The notes beneath the pieces are model-generated. The model saw only the letters and a program-made list of their open reading frames with translations. It did not search any database and had not been told where the DNA came from. A stretch of 64,000 bases of DNA, taken from positions 2,046,001-2,110,000 of the forward strand of contig JADJNU010000001.1 in assembly GCA_016714165.1 (NCBI GenBank), written 5' to 3'. This document shows positions 9,203 to 18,196 of this stretch, piece after piece. Origin of the DNA: Bdellovibrionales bacterium (GTDB lineage: Bacteria; Bdellovibrionota; Bdellovibrionia; Bdellovibrionales; UBA1609). Each line of letters opens with the position of its first letter. The first letter of the stretch is position 1. The translations under genes and the position numbers were made by a program.

Positions 9203-9340
9203 ATGAGTAGCCTTGATAAGTTCCTTCCCAGTGCTAGCAGGATCCCTAAAACCCGTTTTGGTTCTGAATTATTTTCAGCATTGATTGAGATATCTTACCA
9301 GATCAGACAGAAGAAAAGCTTCTTGGAAAAAAGCATATGA
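9203..9340 (+). CDS. Hypothetical 45-residue protein coupled to the exported CheD-like gene
   Basis: A short basic protein (MSSLDKFLPSASRIPKTRFG at its start) is predicted with GGAGG at 9187-9191, twelve bases before the ATG. Its stop overlaps the next start as ATGA, the usual arrangement for translational coupling. It has no signal peptide, no hydrophobic segment and no recognised motif. It may be a leader peptide, an accessory protein or a non-coding frame. The overlap and ribosome-binding site are the only support. Confidence 0.35.
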   Translation: MSSLDKFLPSASRIPKTRFGSELFSALIEISYQIRQKKSFLEKSI

Positions 9341-10470
9341 GCTCAAAAATCTTAAAATCTTCTTTTCTGCTTATCCTCTTGGCGTCAACTTTTTTGACAT
9401 TTGTGGCTCCATGTTTAGCTGTCACTTCCACTAGACTCGATTCGTTAAGTTGTGGTCAAATGTTAGCTAGGGAGAAGTCAGTTTTAGTTGAGACAACTCC
9501 TTTCTCGCAGGGGCGCTCTACCAATCAAATTATGGGAAACTCAATATTCGATTTTTTTCCCTTTCTCTCGAAATCAGTTTTTGAGGAATCGCGTTTTAAA
9601 ATTGACCTGGATCAAAGATACCAGCTGACAATTTCAAATTACTGGTCAATTTCGGATGGAAAAGATTCCGGAAGTTTTGCCGTTGCTTTAAATGACAAAC
9701 AGTCTGGCTTCAATGCTGTGTGGTTGAGAGTCGACAGGCAGCGCCTTGTGCGGGAAATGGCAGTTGTTGGAGACCCCGCAAACGCCATTGTAGCAATGGC
9801 GTCTCTGAGTAATGTTCCTGGTTTTGGCCTCCTTAGAGACGAATTGCATATTCCGCCATGGAGTCCAGAGGCGTTCAGTCGTGTCGAAGAAATAACAAGA
9901 GAAGAACAAATAGCAAAAATTCGAAGGATCACTGTCACTCCTCTCTTGGAACTACGCCTGCATCCCATATTGGATTCTGACAAGGCAATCCTTGTTGCAT
10001 TGGGCGAGTATGCCTTTTTGAGATTCGATTCCAATCACAAACAGAAAGCGCTAAAGACCTTTGGAGCTGGGCCGTGCGCAATTGTCATTTTGTATCAGCG
10101 CAAGGCCAAAGCCGGTATATTGATGCATGTGACTGCCCTTACGAATTTTGAACAATCGATGCAAGATATTGCTTCTCGAATGAATCAGTATGATCTGGAT
10201 TTCGGCCAGTCTTGGGATCTGGCTATTATTGGCGGCGATGATACTTCCAGGGAACATATCTTTAAGATCCGAGAGACTCTTGATCGCTACCGATTTAATT
10301 TGATTGGCCAAAATGTACTTACGGGTGAAACAGAAAGTGCCTGGTTAGATTTGGAATCAGGAGGCCTCTATAGTTTCACCGTAAATCCAAAGTTACAATC
10401 AAATAAGAATTGGGTTATGCCTGGAATGTTCCAGCGGCGGCCCTTGAGCCGGTCTATTGGTTCAGAATAA
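9337..10470 (+). CDS. Exported protein with C-terminal CheD-like deamidase domain
   Basis: This 377-residue protein has a clear signal peptide (Lys-rich start, LLILLASTFLTF core, probable cleavage after APCLA near residue 28). Residues about 30-210 match nothing I recognise. Residues about 217-349 resemble CheD, the receptor glutamine deamidase: GEYAF at 223-227, then Thr241, Cys247 and His264 in TFGAGPC and AGILMH. The Thr-to-Cys distance (6) and Cys-to-His distance (17, with Gly at +13) equal those I recall for Thermotoga maritima CheD. GG at 299-300 and a closing ESGGLYSF strand also fit. CheD is normally cytoplasmic, so an exported copy is unexpected; the CheD/CNF fold is also used by secreted bacterial toxins. 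Function as a deamidase is inferred, not shown. Confidence 0.6.
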   Translation: MSSKILKSSFLLILLASTFLTFVAPCLAVTSTRLDSLSCGQMLAREKSVLVETTPFSQGRSTNQIMGNSIFDFFPFLSKSVFEESRFKIDLDQRYQLTISNYWSISDGKDSGSFAVALNDKQSGFNAVWLRVDRQRLVREMAVVGDPANAIVAMASLSNVPGFGLLRDELHIPPWSPEAFSRVEEITREEQIAKIRRITVTPLLELRLHPILDSDKAILVALGEYAFLRFDSNHKQKALKTFGAGPCAIVILYQRKAKAGILMHVTALTNFEQSMQDIASRMNQYDLDFGQSWDLAIIGGDDTSREHIFKIRETLDRYRFNLIGQNVLTGETESAWLDLESGGLYSFTVNPKLQSNKNWVMPGMFQRRPLSRSIGSE

Positions 10471-10663
10471 TATTCGAGATCGGCGTTTATCAGATTTAAA
10501 AATAATCAAGTTCCAGCGAATATTTCTCAATGTAAAGAAGAAGTTTGCCGAGGTGGACCCCAATCCAAGCATGATTCTAGGAATACTTGGATTTTTCTTG
10601 TCACATCCGCTTTCATTTAGTTTCCTTACTGTGACAAAAGACGATTAAATGAGGAGTAAACGA

Positions 10664-11665
10664 ATGATTCCTGCCTCCTTTTCTTGCTACCGAATTTCCA
10701 GCCTCGGAGGAAAAATCCAGGGTCGCCTGGAGTCTTGCCAAATTGATGAGCTTTCTCCAGGAGAAGTCATCATCAAAGCCCACTACTCAAGTATCAATTA
10801 CAAAGATGCTCTTGCGGCCACCGGAAAAGGAAAAATTCTGAGAAAATTTCCACTCATTGGAGGAATTGACGTGTCCGGCGAGGTCATCGCGTCGGAGGAT
10901 CACCAATTTGGAATTGGACAACTTGTGCTAGTCACTGGATGTGGACTTGGTGAGGTTTCAGATGGAGGCTACAGTGAATACGTCCGAGTGCCTGGAGCTT
11001 GGGTCGTCCCGCTCTCTGTTGGCTTGACTCCCAAGGAGGCAATGATTTTAGGGACTGCTGGTTTTACAGCAGGACTTTGCCTGTCTCGACTCGAAGCGAA
11101 TGGGCAAAAACCCGATATGGGCCCCATCCTGGTAACCGGAGCCAGCGGCGGAGTTGGTGTGACTGCAATCCAGATTCTCTCCCAGGTAGGCTATGAGGTT
11201 ATTGCCGTGTCAGGCAAACAAGAGGCGACCGATTTACTCAAATCGTTAGGCGCCAAAGAGGTTATTTCGCCTTCCGAACTCAAGTTGGGAAATCGCCCTC
11301 TCGAAACGGCCCGCTGGGCCGGAGCTATTGATAACGTCGGAGGATCACTGCTGAGCCGTTTGCTTGGCCACATCAATCTTTGGGGCAATATCGCAAGTGT
11401 CGGAATGGCGGAGGATTTTCAACTCAATACAACTGTGTTTCCCATGATCCTACGTGGCGTTAGCCTTCTCGGCATCAGCTCCACCAACTGCCCCGCCAAA
11501 TTAAGACTCGAATTGTGGAAGAAACTCAGCGCCGATTGGAAGCCAAAGCTTCTCTCTTTGATCCACTGCCAAACAATCAGACTTCAAGATCTTGAAGGCG
11601 GATTCGAGAAAATTCTTGAGCGCCGAAACATCGGCCGAATGATCGTCAGCTACAGACCAGAATGA
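10664..11665 (+). CDS. acuI: Medium-chain zinc-independent quinone oxidoreductase, YhdH/AcuI family
   Basis: This predicted NADPH-dependent acrylyl-CoA reductase or quinone reductase belongs to the MDR superfamily. The N-terminal catalytic fold has YSSINYKDALA and GGIDVSGEV, which are YhdH/AcuI signatures. The nucleotide-binding Rossmann motif is VTGASGGVGVTA around residue 153. Zinc ligands of classical alcohol dehydrogenases are absent, as usual here. AGGAG at 10652-10656 lies seven bases before the ATG at 10664, which makes that start better than the ATG at 10649. It stands alone between unrelated genes. Substrate assignment within the family is an inference. Confidence 0.87.
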   Translation: MIPASFSCYRISSLGGKIQGRLESCQIDELSPGEVIIKAHYSSINYKDALAATGKGKILRKFPLIGGIDVSGEVIASEDHQFGIGQLVLVTGCGLGEVSDGGYSEYVRVPGAWVVPLSVGLTPKEAMILGTAGFTAGLCLSRLEANGQKPDMGPILVTGASGGVGVTAIQILSQVGYEVIAVSGKQEATDLLKSLGAKEVISPSELKLGNRPLETARWAGAIDNVGGSLLSRLLGHINLWGNIASVGMAEDFQLNTTVFPMILRGVSLLGISSTNCPAKLRLELWKKLSADWKPKLLSLIHCQTIRLQDLEGGFEKILERRNIGRMIVSYRPE

Positions 11666-11766
11666 CAGGTCGTTTAATCTCTCATCTAAACATTGACCTA
11701 TTGAGAAATCAGCGCAAGAAGAGATGAGTTTTTCTTCCAATCATTGCGAACAAGGAGCAGGCTTCT

Positions 11767-12741
11767 ATGTCAGGCCCGATAAGCCAGTTTATTGACACCC
11801 ACTATCGCCATTTTAACGCAAAAACTTTGCGGTGGGCGGCTGAAGCCTACGTCGACCACACAAAAAATGGAGGGAAAATCCTTGTTACTCTCGCGGGCGC
11901 AATGAGCACAGCAGAATTGGGAAAGTCCCTGGCCGAGATGATCCGCAAAGATCAGGTCCACGCCATTTCTTGCACAGGGGCTAATCTCGAAGAAGACGTC
12001 TTCAATTTAGTTGCCCATAACCACTACAAACAGATCAAAGATTTTCGAAGCTTGACCAAAGAGGATGAGCACAAGCTATTTCTCGAAGGTTATAATCGCG
12101 TGACCGACACCTGCATTCCAGAAGACAAGGCTTTCAAAGCCATTCATTCACACATCAAGAGAGTTATTCAGGAAGCTGAAGCCAAGAATCAGCGTTTTTT
12201 TCCTCATGAGATATTTTACCAATTGTTTGAAAGAAAAATGCTTGAGAACAGTTTCCATATTGATCCCAAAGAATCATGGTTGTATGCCGCATGGGAAAGA
12301 AAGCTTCCTATCTTTGTTCCGGGATGGGAGGACTCAACAATGGGGAACCACTTTGCGGCAAGTTGCCTGTCCGGAGATTTCAAAAGTCCCAATACGGTCA
12401 AGAATGGGATTGAGTATATGATGTATATCTCTGAGTGGTATCGATCAACGACGGCTAAATCTAGCCTTGGATTTTTTCAAATTGGCGGTGGTATCGCCGG
12501 CGACTTTCCAATCTGTGTTGTTCCTATGCTGGAAAAGGACTTAGAATTGGAAAATGTTCGAAAATGGGGATACTTCTGTCAGATCAGCGATTCGACGACA
12601 AGCTACGGCTCTTATTCAGGAGCCTTTCCAAACGAAAAAATCACTTGGGGTAAACTCACCAAAGATACTCCTAGCTTTATCGTTGAGAGCGATGCCACAA
12701 TTGTCGCTCCCCTCATGTTCGCTTATATTCTTGGCTGGTAG
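11767..12741 (+). CDS. Deoxyhypusine-synthase-like protein
   Basis: This 324-residue protein is of the deoxyhypusine synthase fold. Family landmarks in order are LAGAMSTAELG near the start, ISCTGANLEEDV, PIFVPGWEDSTMGN, GFFQIGGGIAGDF and the C-terminal TWGKL whose Lys296 matches the lysine that forms the enzyme-butylamine intermediate. Eukaryotic and archaeal enzymes modify eIF5A with spermidine. Bacteria lack eIF5A, and bacterial relatives studied so far act on free amines, for example as homospermidine synthases, or have unknown roles. All catalytic landmarks look intact, so an active spermidine-dependent transferase is likely. AAGGAGC precedes the ATG. No polyamine genes are nearby. Confidence 0.88.
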   Translation: MSGPISQFIDTHYRHFNAKTLRWAAEAYVDHTKNGGKILVTLAGAMSTAELGKSLAEMIRKDQVHAISCTGANLEEDVFNLVAHNHYKQIKDFRSLTKEDEHKLFLEGYNRVTDTCIPEDKAFKAIHSHIKRVIQEAEAKNQRFFPHEIFYQLFERKMLENSFHIDPKESWLYAAWERKLPIFVPGWEDSTMGNHFAASCLSGDFKSPNTVKNGIEYMMYISEWYRSTTAKSSLGFFQIGGGIAGDFPICVVPMLEKDLELENVRKWGYFCQISDSTTSYGSYSGAFPNEKITWGKLTKDTPSFIVESDATIVAPLMFAYILGW

Positions 12742-12937
12742 GTTATATAATGGCCTATTTGACTTCGCTCCACTATCCACAGAAAGCCGCAAAGTGAAGG
12801 CCTTTCCAGCTTTCACCGGGTCAGATCAGTAAAAAAAATTCAATAAAGACATTTATTTCATATAATTTTACTTAGCTGAAGCTCTTCGCTACTCTCTTGG
12901 CTCAGACCGAGAAGTGTCTTTTTCGGAGGGGGAATTC

Positions 12938-13243
12938 ATGTCAACTTTATCCATGGCATCCGTTACATTTCATGAACGATTGAGAACACTGCGAAAAGCC
13001 AAGGGCCTCACCATGCGAGAAATGGCCCGCCGAGTGGGCGTCCCAGAAACAACCTATCGAGAATGGGAAGTGGGAAGGGCCATTCAGGGAGAGCCATATG
13101 TCAGAATGGCCCAAGCTCTAGAGGTAAGTCTGACCGAATTGCTCACAGGCACCCGACCCGAGCAGGCACAGCTTCTTTCAGAAATTGAAGCCATGGAAGA
13201 GGGATTCAAACAGCTCAAAAACAAACTCAATGCAATGTTATAG
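12938..13243 (+). CDS. XRE-family DNA-binding regulator
   Basis: This 101-residue protein has an N-terminal Cro/C1-type helix-turn-helix: LRTLRKAKGLTMREMARRVG, then VPETTYREWEVGR, which is the recognition region. A short C-terminal helix (about 70-100) could mediate dimerisation. GGAGGGGG ends five bases before the ATG at 12938, so I prefer it to the GTG at 12914. Its last codons overlap the candidate start of the ChaN-like gene, suggesting an operon. Target sites are unknown. Confidence 0.85.
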   Translation: MSTLSMASVTFHERLRTLRKAKGLTMREMARRVGVPETTYREWEVGRAIQGEPYVRMAQALEVSLTELLTGTRPEQAQLLSEIEAMEEGFKQLKNKLNAML

Positions 13244-14192
13244 GAAAGAACGGACAATCACGAAAAATAGTTTCCACCATCGGCAAGTTCTTAGGTTATT
13301 TCGGAGCTCTGTCCTAAGGGTGTTCTGTATCGCGTTATTCTTCCTAGGAACCCAAGGTTTTTCATTGGCTGCGGCCTACGTTGACAACCAGATTTATGAT
13401 GGCTCTAGCCTAGAGCTCAAGAGCCTAGAAGAAGCTCTGAGTCAGGTCGGCCCTGGCAGCATCATTATTGTCTCTGAATTGCATGACAACCCATCTCACC
13501 ATCGGCACCAGATGGAGGTTCTTCAACACCTAAAAAAGGGCCTCCACAAAGGACTCAGTCTTGGCATGGAGTTGTTTGACTATACAAAACAGGACATCGT
13601 GAATAATTTCCTGAGTGGAAAAATCCAAGACAGTGAGTTTTTGCCTTCTGTCGAATGGGGAAAAACTCCCTGGAGCTACTATCGCCCCTTGGTTCTTTTT
13701 CCCCCTGCTGCGGGAGGCACAACCTGGGCCTTGAATGCTCCGAAAGGCGTCACCTCAAAGGTGAAGAAAACGGGAGTGGAAAGCTTAACTGCTGACGAGA
13801 TCAAACTTCTTCCCCCGAATTGGTCTCTTGGAAATAAAGGCTATCTGGAGCGATTTCGAGAAATTATAGTTGGCGGTGGACACAGCGTTCCGCAAGAGTC
13901 TATTGCCAGATATTTCGAGGCCCAGAGCATCTGGGATGAGACGATGGCCTGGCGAGCTGTGAGTTACATGGAAAAATTCCCTCAGCAAATTTTGGTCATC
14001 CTTGTGGGTGATTTTCACGCGGCCTACGGAGGAGGCCTACCTGACAAAATCCGAAATCGCGGATGGACCAAAATCCTCGTCATTTCACAAGTTGCAATCA
14101 GCGAAATGGAGGAATCCGAAATCGAACAAACCATGAGGCCTCACGCAAAGTATGGCCCAAGAGCAGAGTTTATTTGGATCGGAAGCAATTAA
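13230..14192 (+). CDS. ChaN-like (DUF399) exported protein
   Basis: This protein carries the ChaN/DUF399 pattern: IIIVSELHDNPSHHRHQ, GLSLGMELFDYTKQ, a late ARYFEAQSIWDETMAW segment and a VILVGDFHAAYGGGLPD motif. ChaN of Campylobacter and relatives binds haem in the envelope. A hydrophobic segment (RVFCIALFFLGTQGFSLAAA) around residues 38-57 is a probable signal peptide behind an unusually long basic leader. The start is uncertain: ATG 13230 overlaps the XRE gene and gives 320 residues, while a GTG near 13318 would give a compact signal peptide but lacks a spaced ribosome-binding site. The family assignment is firm; haem binding is by family only. Confidence 0.75.
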   Translation: MQCYRKERTITKNSFHHRQVLRLFRSSVLRVFCIALFFLGTQGFSLAAAYVDNQIYDGSSLELKSLEEALSQVGPGSIIIVSELHDNPSHHRHQMEVLQHLKKGLHKGLSLGMELFDYTKQDIVNNFLSGKIQDSEFLPSVEWGKTPWSYYRPLVLFPPAAGGTTWALNAPKGVTSKVKKTGVESLTADEIKLLPPNWSLGNKGYLERFREIIVGGGHSVPQESIARYFEAQSIWDETMAWRAVSYMEKFPQQILVILVGDFHAAYGGGLPDKIRNRGWTKILVISQVAISEMEESEIEQTMRPHAKYGPRAEFIWIGSN

Positions 14193-14211
14193 TTAAGATC
14201 TTCTTTATGGC

Positions 14212-16269
14212 TTGAAAAATGCACGTATTGATTCCTATGTTTTCTTTATCATATCCGAAATGGCAGGAGCTCGCGTGCCCTTAACAGATTCTTCAAATAA
14301 TATAGGCGCAGGAACGTCCTGCGAAAAAATTCAAGACCTGTATCATTACCTTCAATACATCCCAAGCATGGTTTTCGTCACCGACCTCGATGCCAATATA
14401 ACCTTTATTAACAAAACCATCCCTCCCTACAAACCCGAGGAGGTGGTTGGAACCAACGTGTTCGACTATGCAAGGCCTGATGACGTAATGTTGATTAAGG
14501 AGGCGTTTCAGAGAGCTATCCATACTGGTCAAATTACGACCTACGAATCAGGAACCTCTGCTGGCTTGCCGTTTACTTGGTTTGCAGCTCAAGTAAAACC
14601 TCTATTTGGAAATGGTCGAGTCTCTCACCTACTCGTTTTATTGACTGAGATCACTGATCGCCGAAAGGCCGAATTGGCTTTACAAGAAAGTCAATCAAGG
14701 TACGAAGAGATAGCCTCCAACATACCCGGCATGGTTTATCAGTTTTTTCGTTCCAAGAAAGGAAGATATCGCCTGGTTTTTGCTAGTGCGCGCGTCTGGG
14801 ACATCTTTCAAGTCACAAGAGCTGATGCATTAAGAAATATCTCAAAGATTTTTCGACGGATTCACCAAGATGATCTCAAAGATTTTTTTCAAAGCATTGA
14901 GACCTCATACCAACAAGTGTCTAGTTGGAAAGCTGAATTCAGGATCATCTTGCCTAATAATAATATTCGTTGGCTTCGTGGCTCATCAAGTCCACGCAAG
15001 TCGGCCGGCGGTCATACTTTATGGAATGGAGTCCTGATCGACATCACAACAGAAAAAAATAATGAAGAAAAAAGGCTGCTTTTGGAAAAGCAGCTACAGC
15101 AAAACCAAAAAATGGAGGCCTTGGGTACCCTGGCTCGTGGCATTGCTCATGATTTCAACAATTTTCTTCAAATCATTTCTATGTCTATTGAATTGGCTGA
15201 ACAAGATAAAACCTTGGGTGAAAAATCCAAAGTCTATTTGGGAAAGGCACTTTCTGCCTGCGTGCGAGGACGCCAACTCATTCATCAAATCCTATCGTAC
15301 AGCCGCAATGAAGAAATTGAAAAAACATCTTTTGATCTCAGTGCAATCACTTGTGATTTTGTCAGCATGATTCGCTCCAGTATTCCCTCCCATATTGTGT
15401 TTGATTCTTCCATTGAACCTTTCCTCACTGTCCACGGAAGTATCTCTCAAATTCAACAAGTTCTACTCAATTTAATGACAAATTCTCTGTATGCCCTGAA
15501 AGGAGGAGAAGGGCATTTAAGAATCAATTTAAGTCAAATTCAAATAGGCTCCGAGGATTCAAAGGATCTCAGGCTTCCTTCCGGACATTATGCCGAACTC
15601 CTTGTTGTTGATAACGGGCTCGGAATAAATCCAAACGAAGTAGAACGTATCTTTGACCCATTTTTTACGACCAAGCCAGAGGAAGAGGGATCTGGTCTCG
15701 GGCTTTTTGTCACCCTTGGCATCGTGAAATCTCATGGGGGGGACATTTATGTTAAAAGCCTTCCATACAAAGAAACTTGCTTCCGAGTCCTTTTACCGCT
15801 GCAGCCGACAGATATGCCTAATAGGGATTTCAATTTATCACAATTGAACCGCCAGAGCGCTGACACAGCGGACGACTCAAAGGCCAGGCTCCTGAAGGAA
15901 AACCTCGTCCTTCTGGTGGACGATGACAAAGACCTGCTTGACCTCCAGACAGTGGCACTCAAAGAAATGGGATATCAAGTGATGTCGTGTTTTACTGGAA
16001 ATCAGGCCCTGGAGATTCTCAGACATAAACTCAGCCAAGTTAAATTGGTAATAACTGACTACTCTCTCAACGGAATGAGTGGAATCGAACTTCTCAAAGA
16101 AATTCAAAATTTATGTCCTGAAGTGCCAACAATTCTTACGTCTGGGCACAGTGCAGAGGAGCTAAAAAGCCAAGCCCGTTCCATCGGAATTCAGCTCCAT
16201 TGTACTCTGCCAAAGCCATATACATCTAAAGAACTAAGGACCTCTATTTCCAGGTCTTTTAAGGTTTAA
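14212..16269 (+). CDS. Hybrid sensor histidine kinase (PAS-PAS-HisKA-HATPase-REC)
   Basis: This 685-residue soluble hybrid kinase has no transmembrane segment. The first PAS is around residues 45-150 (MVFVTDLDANITFIN) and the second around 155-285. The dimerisation helix ARGIAHDFNNFLQ carries phospho-acceptor His near 313. The ATPase domain follows with NLMTNSLYAL, DNGLGI and GSGLGLFV. A C-terminal receiver domain starts at LVLLVDDDKDL with acceptor Asp near 616 (ITDYSLNG) and ends at LPKPY. The HDFNN form is common in NtrB-like cytoplasmic kinases. The start is TTG 14212 or a later ATG near 14260. No cognate response regulator is adjacent; the signal is unknown. Confidence 0.9.
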   Translation: MKNARIDSYVFFIISEMAGARVPLTDSSNNIGAGTSCEKIQDLYHYLQYIPSMVFVTDLDANITFINKTIPPYKPEEVVGTNVFDYARPDDVMLIKEAFQRAIHTGQITTYESGTSAGLPFTWFAAQVKPLFGNGRVSHLLVLLTEITDRRKAELALQESQSRYEEIASNIPGMVYQFFRSKKGRYRLVFASARVWDIFQVTRADALRNISKIFRRIHQDDLKDFFQSIETSYQQVSSWKAEFRIILPNNNIRWLRGSSSPRKSAGGHTLWNGVLIDITTEKNNEEKRLLLEKQLQQNQKMEALGTLARGIAHDFNNFLQIISMSIELAEQDKTLGEKSKVYLGKALSACVRGRQLIHQILSYSRNEEIEKTSFDLSAITCDFVSMIRSSIPSHIVFDSSIEPFLTVHGSISQIQQVLLNLMTNSLYALKGGEGHLRINLSQIQIGSEDSKDLRLPSGHYAELLVVDNGLGINPNEVERIFDPFFTTKPEEEGSGLGLFVTLGIVKSHGGDIYVKSLPYKETCFRVLLPLQPTDMPNRDFNLSQLNRQSADTADDSKARLLKENLVLLVDDDKDLLDLQTVALKEMGYQVMSCFTGNQALEILRHKLSQVKLVITDYSLNGMSGIELLKEIQNLCPEVPTILTSGHSAEELKSQARSIGIQLHCTLPKPYTSKELRTSISRSFKV

Positions 16270-16420
16270 TCAGGTGTCATATTTTTGATCACACAGATTA
16301 TTTTTATCCAAACTGAGGGCGCCAGCTAAAAGGAATCGATGATCGGTTGGCCCGACCTTGGCATTTGTATCTAGTAAGGCTCCCTTCTCAAAGTGAGCCA
16401 GTTTGGAGAATTTCCTTGCT

Positions 16421-18166
16421 ATGACTACTTATGAAAAAATTCACAAACATACCGTATCGACTTTGCTTCTCCTCCTGCTCATCTTATTGGTACATTTTAC
16501 CTCTTGTTCCAATGTTCGTATTTTGCCGGTGAAACCCGTTACTGTCTATTCAACTAAAAACCAGCTCTGCCTGAAGCCACCTGAAATCCGTGATCGACTC
16601 AACAAGGTCCTGTTCGTTGTTGATAAGTCAGGATCAAATCAAGACGGAGACGGCGTCTCTGGAAACGACCCTGAAGACAAACGAAGGGCAGATAACATTC
16701 AAGCTTTTTTAGACAAGCATCGCACAGAGCCTTTCTACCGATGGGGCTACATTGCTTTCGGCGTCGAAGTTCACAAGGCGCACGCCTACATCAACGATGG
16801 AAGTGATTACAGTCCTATTTTTGGCAACGCCAATGACATGCAAGCTGCTATTGACAGACACCGCGCAACTCCCGATGAAGGCTGCACCCCCTATTTGGCC
16901 GGACTCGATCTGGCTCGACTTGCGATCGAAAAAGACCTTGCGGCCCATCCCGACGAAGATTCCGTCTACAATGTATTTTTTATGTCCGATGGAAAGCCAA
17001 ACGATGCCTCTGGCCCCGCCGGAGATACTTGCGGGAATCTTTCCACTATTCAAGATGTCCCAACAGATCCTTACATTTCGGCAGTAAAAACTCTGGTTCG
17101 TACAGCCCCTGACCGCGTCTTTTTTAGCACAGCCTATTATACACTTCCTGAAAATGATCGAGCTCGGGTCTCTGCTAAGGGGCTTGAATACATGGCCAAA
17201 GCAGGCGGCGGAAAATTTGTCGACCTCGAGAACAATGATCAACTCGATTTTGAAGAACTGCTATTAGGCCCAAGACCCGAATCTTGGATTATGAAACGAA
17301 TGGTCATCTATAATTTTAATGCGGCCAATTGCAATGATGGATCCAGAGGTGCCGATAGCGATGCAGATGGAATTTGTGATGGAGATGAAATTTACTACAA
17401 CGATCTCTTTGCCAAGAACTTAACAGACGGAAAAAAGTTTGATCCCGTCAATCGAAACTCTATTGATCCCAATTATAGCGACCTATTTTCTTTGAAATTC
17501 AAAGTGATGCCGACCGCGGAAGGACTTAAAAGTTGCACCGATTTGGAGGTCGACAAGGATTACGATCTTTTGAATTCCTGTGAAGAAAAAATGCTCTCCG
17601 ATAGTCAGTCAAACGGCCCCACAAATGAGTGGAGCGAAGCCCTGAGAACTCTAGGTGGCGGCAGCGCCGATGCGAGAAATCCCGACAGTGATGGAGATGG
17701 ATTTTTAGATTCAATCGAATTTTTCACTTTTGGGATCAAATCGGCGGCTGTTAATTACACAAATATTTTTAATCGATACGATGGTGGGATTACAGGAGAA
17801 ACGATCCTCGCAGAGCAACGCCATCCAAAATCTCCAGAAAGCTTTGGACCTGAAAATACGGATTTAAAGGTGACATTTTCTGGATTTAATGCGGAAGGTG
17901 AAAATTGCTACAATATCGATTTAAAAAGCATAGCTGTCTTTGACACAAAAGCGGTTCCCCTGGAAAATAGCAGCAACCTGCGCAAGTTAGCGCATGAAAA
18001 ATCAGAAAACGTCATCCTCATGTATTACATTATGACTCAAGAACGAAATCCCAATGGCAAGGGCTATCTTTACTACAAATACCAAACTGTCACTTACCCT
18101 CAAGGATTTTCTCATACTTTGAGTTTTGATAATTTCATCGATTATAAAATTCCAGAGAATTACTAA
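16421..18166 (+). CDS. von Willebrand A lipoprotein with calcium-binding repeats
   Basis: This 581-residue predicted lipoprotein has a hydrophobic leader ending HFTSC, with the acylated Cys at 29. The vWA fold starts at residue 60 with FVVDKSGSN: DKSGS at 68-72 is a MIDAS metal site. Aspartate-rich loops of the thrombospondin type 3 or EF-hand kind occur at SNQDGDGVSGNDPED just after it, at DSDADGICDGDE near 310 and at NPDSDGDGFLDSIE near 421. Such proteins often act in surface adhesion or in scaffolds; calcium dependence is inferred. The ATG at 16421 has GGAGAA about eleven bases upstream. A TTG at 16403 is also in frame. No partner gene is evident nearby. Confidence 0.75.
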   Translation: MTTYEKIHKHTVSTLLLLLLILLVHFTSCSNVRILPVKPVTVYSTKNQLCLKPPEIRDRLNKVLFVVDKSGSNQDGDGVSGNDPEDKRRADNIQAFLDKHRTEPFYRWGYIAFGVEVHKAHAYINDGSDYSPIFGNANDMQAAIDRHRATPDEGCTPYLAGLDLARLAIEKDLAAHPDEDSVYNVFFMSDGKPNDASGPAGDTCGNLSTIQDVPTDPYISAVKTLVRTAPDRVFFSTAYYTLPENDRARVSAKGLEYMAKAGGGKFVDLENNDQLDFEELLLGPRPESWIMKRMVIYNFNAANCNDGSRGADSDADGICDGDEIYYNDLFAKNLTDGKKFDPVNRNSIDPNYSDLFSLKFKVMPTAEGLKSCTDLEVDKDYDLLNSCEEKMLSDSQSNGPTNEWSEALRTLGGGSADARNPDSDGDGFLDSIEFFTFGIKSAAVNYTNIFNRYDGGITGETILAEQRHPKSPESFGPENTDLKVTFSGFNAEGENCYNIDLKSIAVFDTKAVPLENSSNLRKLAHEKSENVILMYYIMTQERNPNGKGYLYYKYQTVTYPQGFSHTLSFDNFIDYKIPENY

Positions 18167-18196
18167 GAGGAGCAACTGCGTCGTCACTCATACCAA

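Noticed and set aside
10457..10648. 63-codon frame after the CheD-like gene
   Set aside because: It overlaps the preceding gene's stop in another frame, lacks a ribosome-binding site and shows no domain features.
16709..17242. 177-codon minus-strand frame inside the vWA gene
   Set aside because: It is fully antisense to a well-supported gene and has no family likeness.
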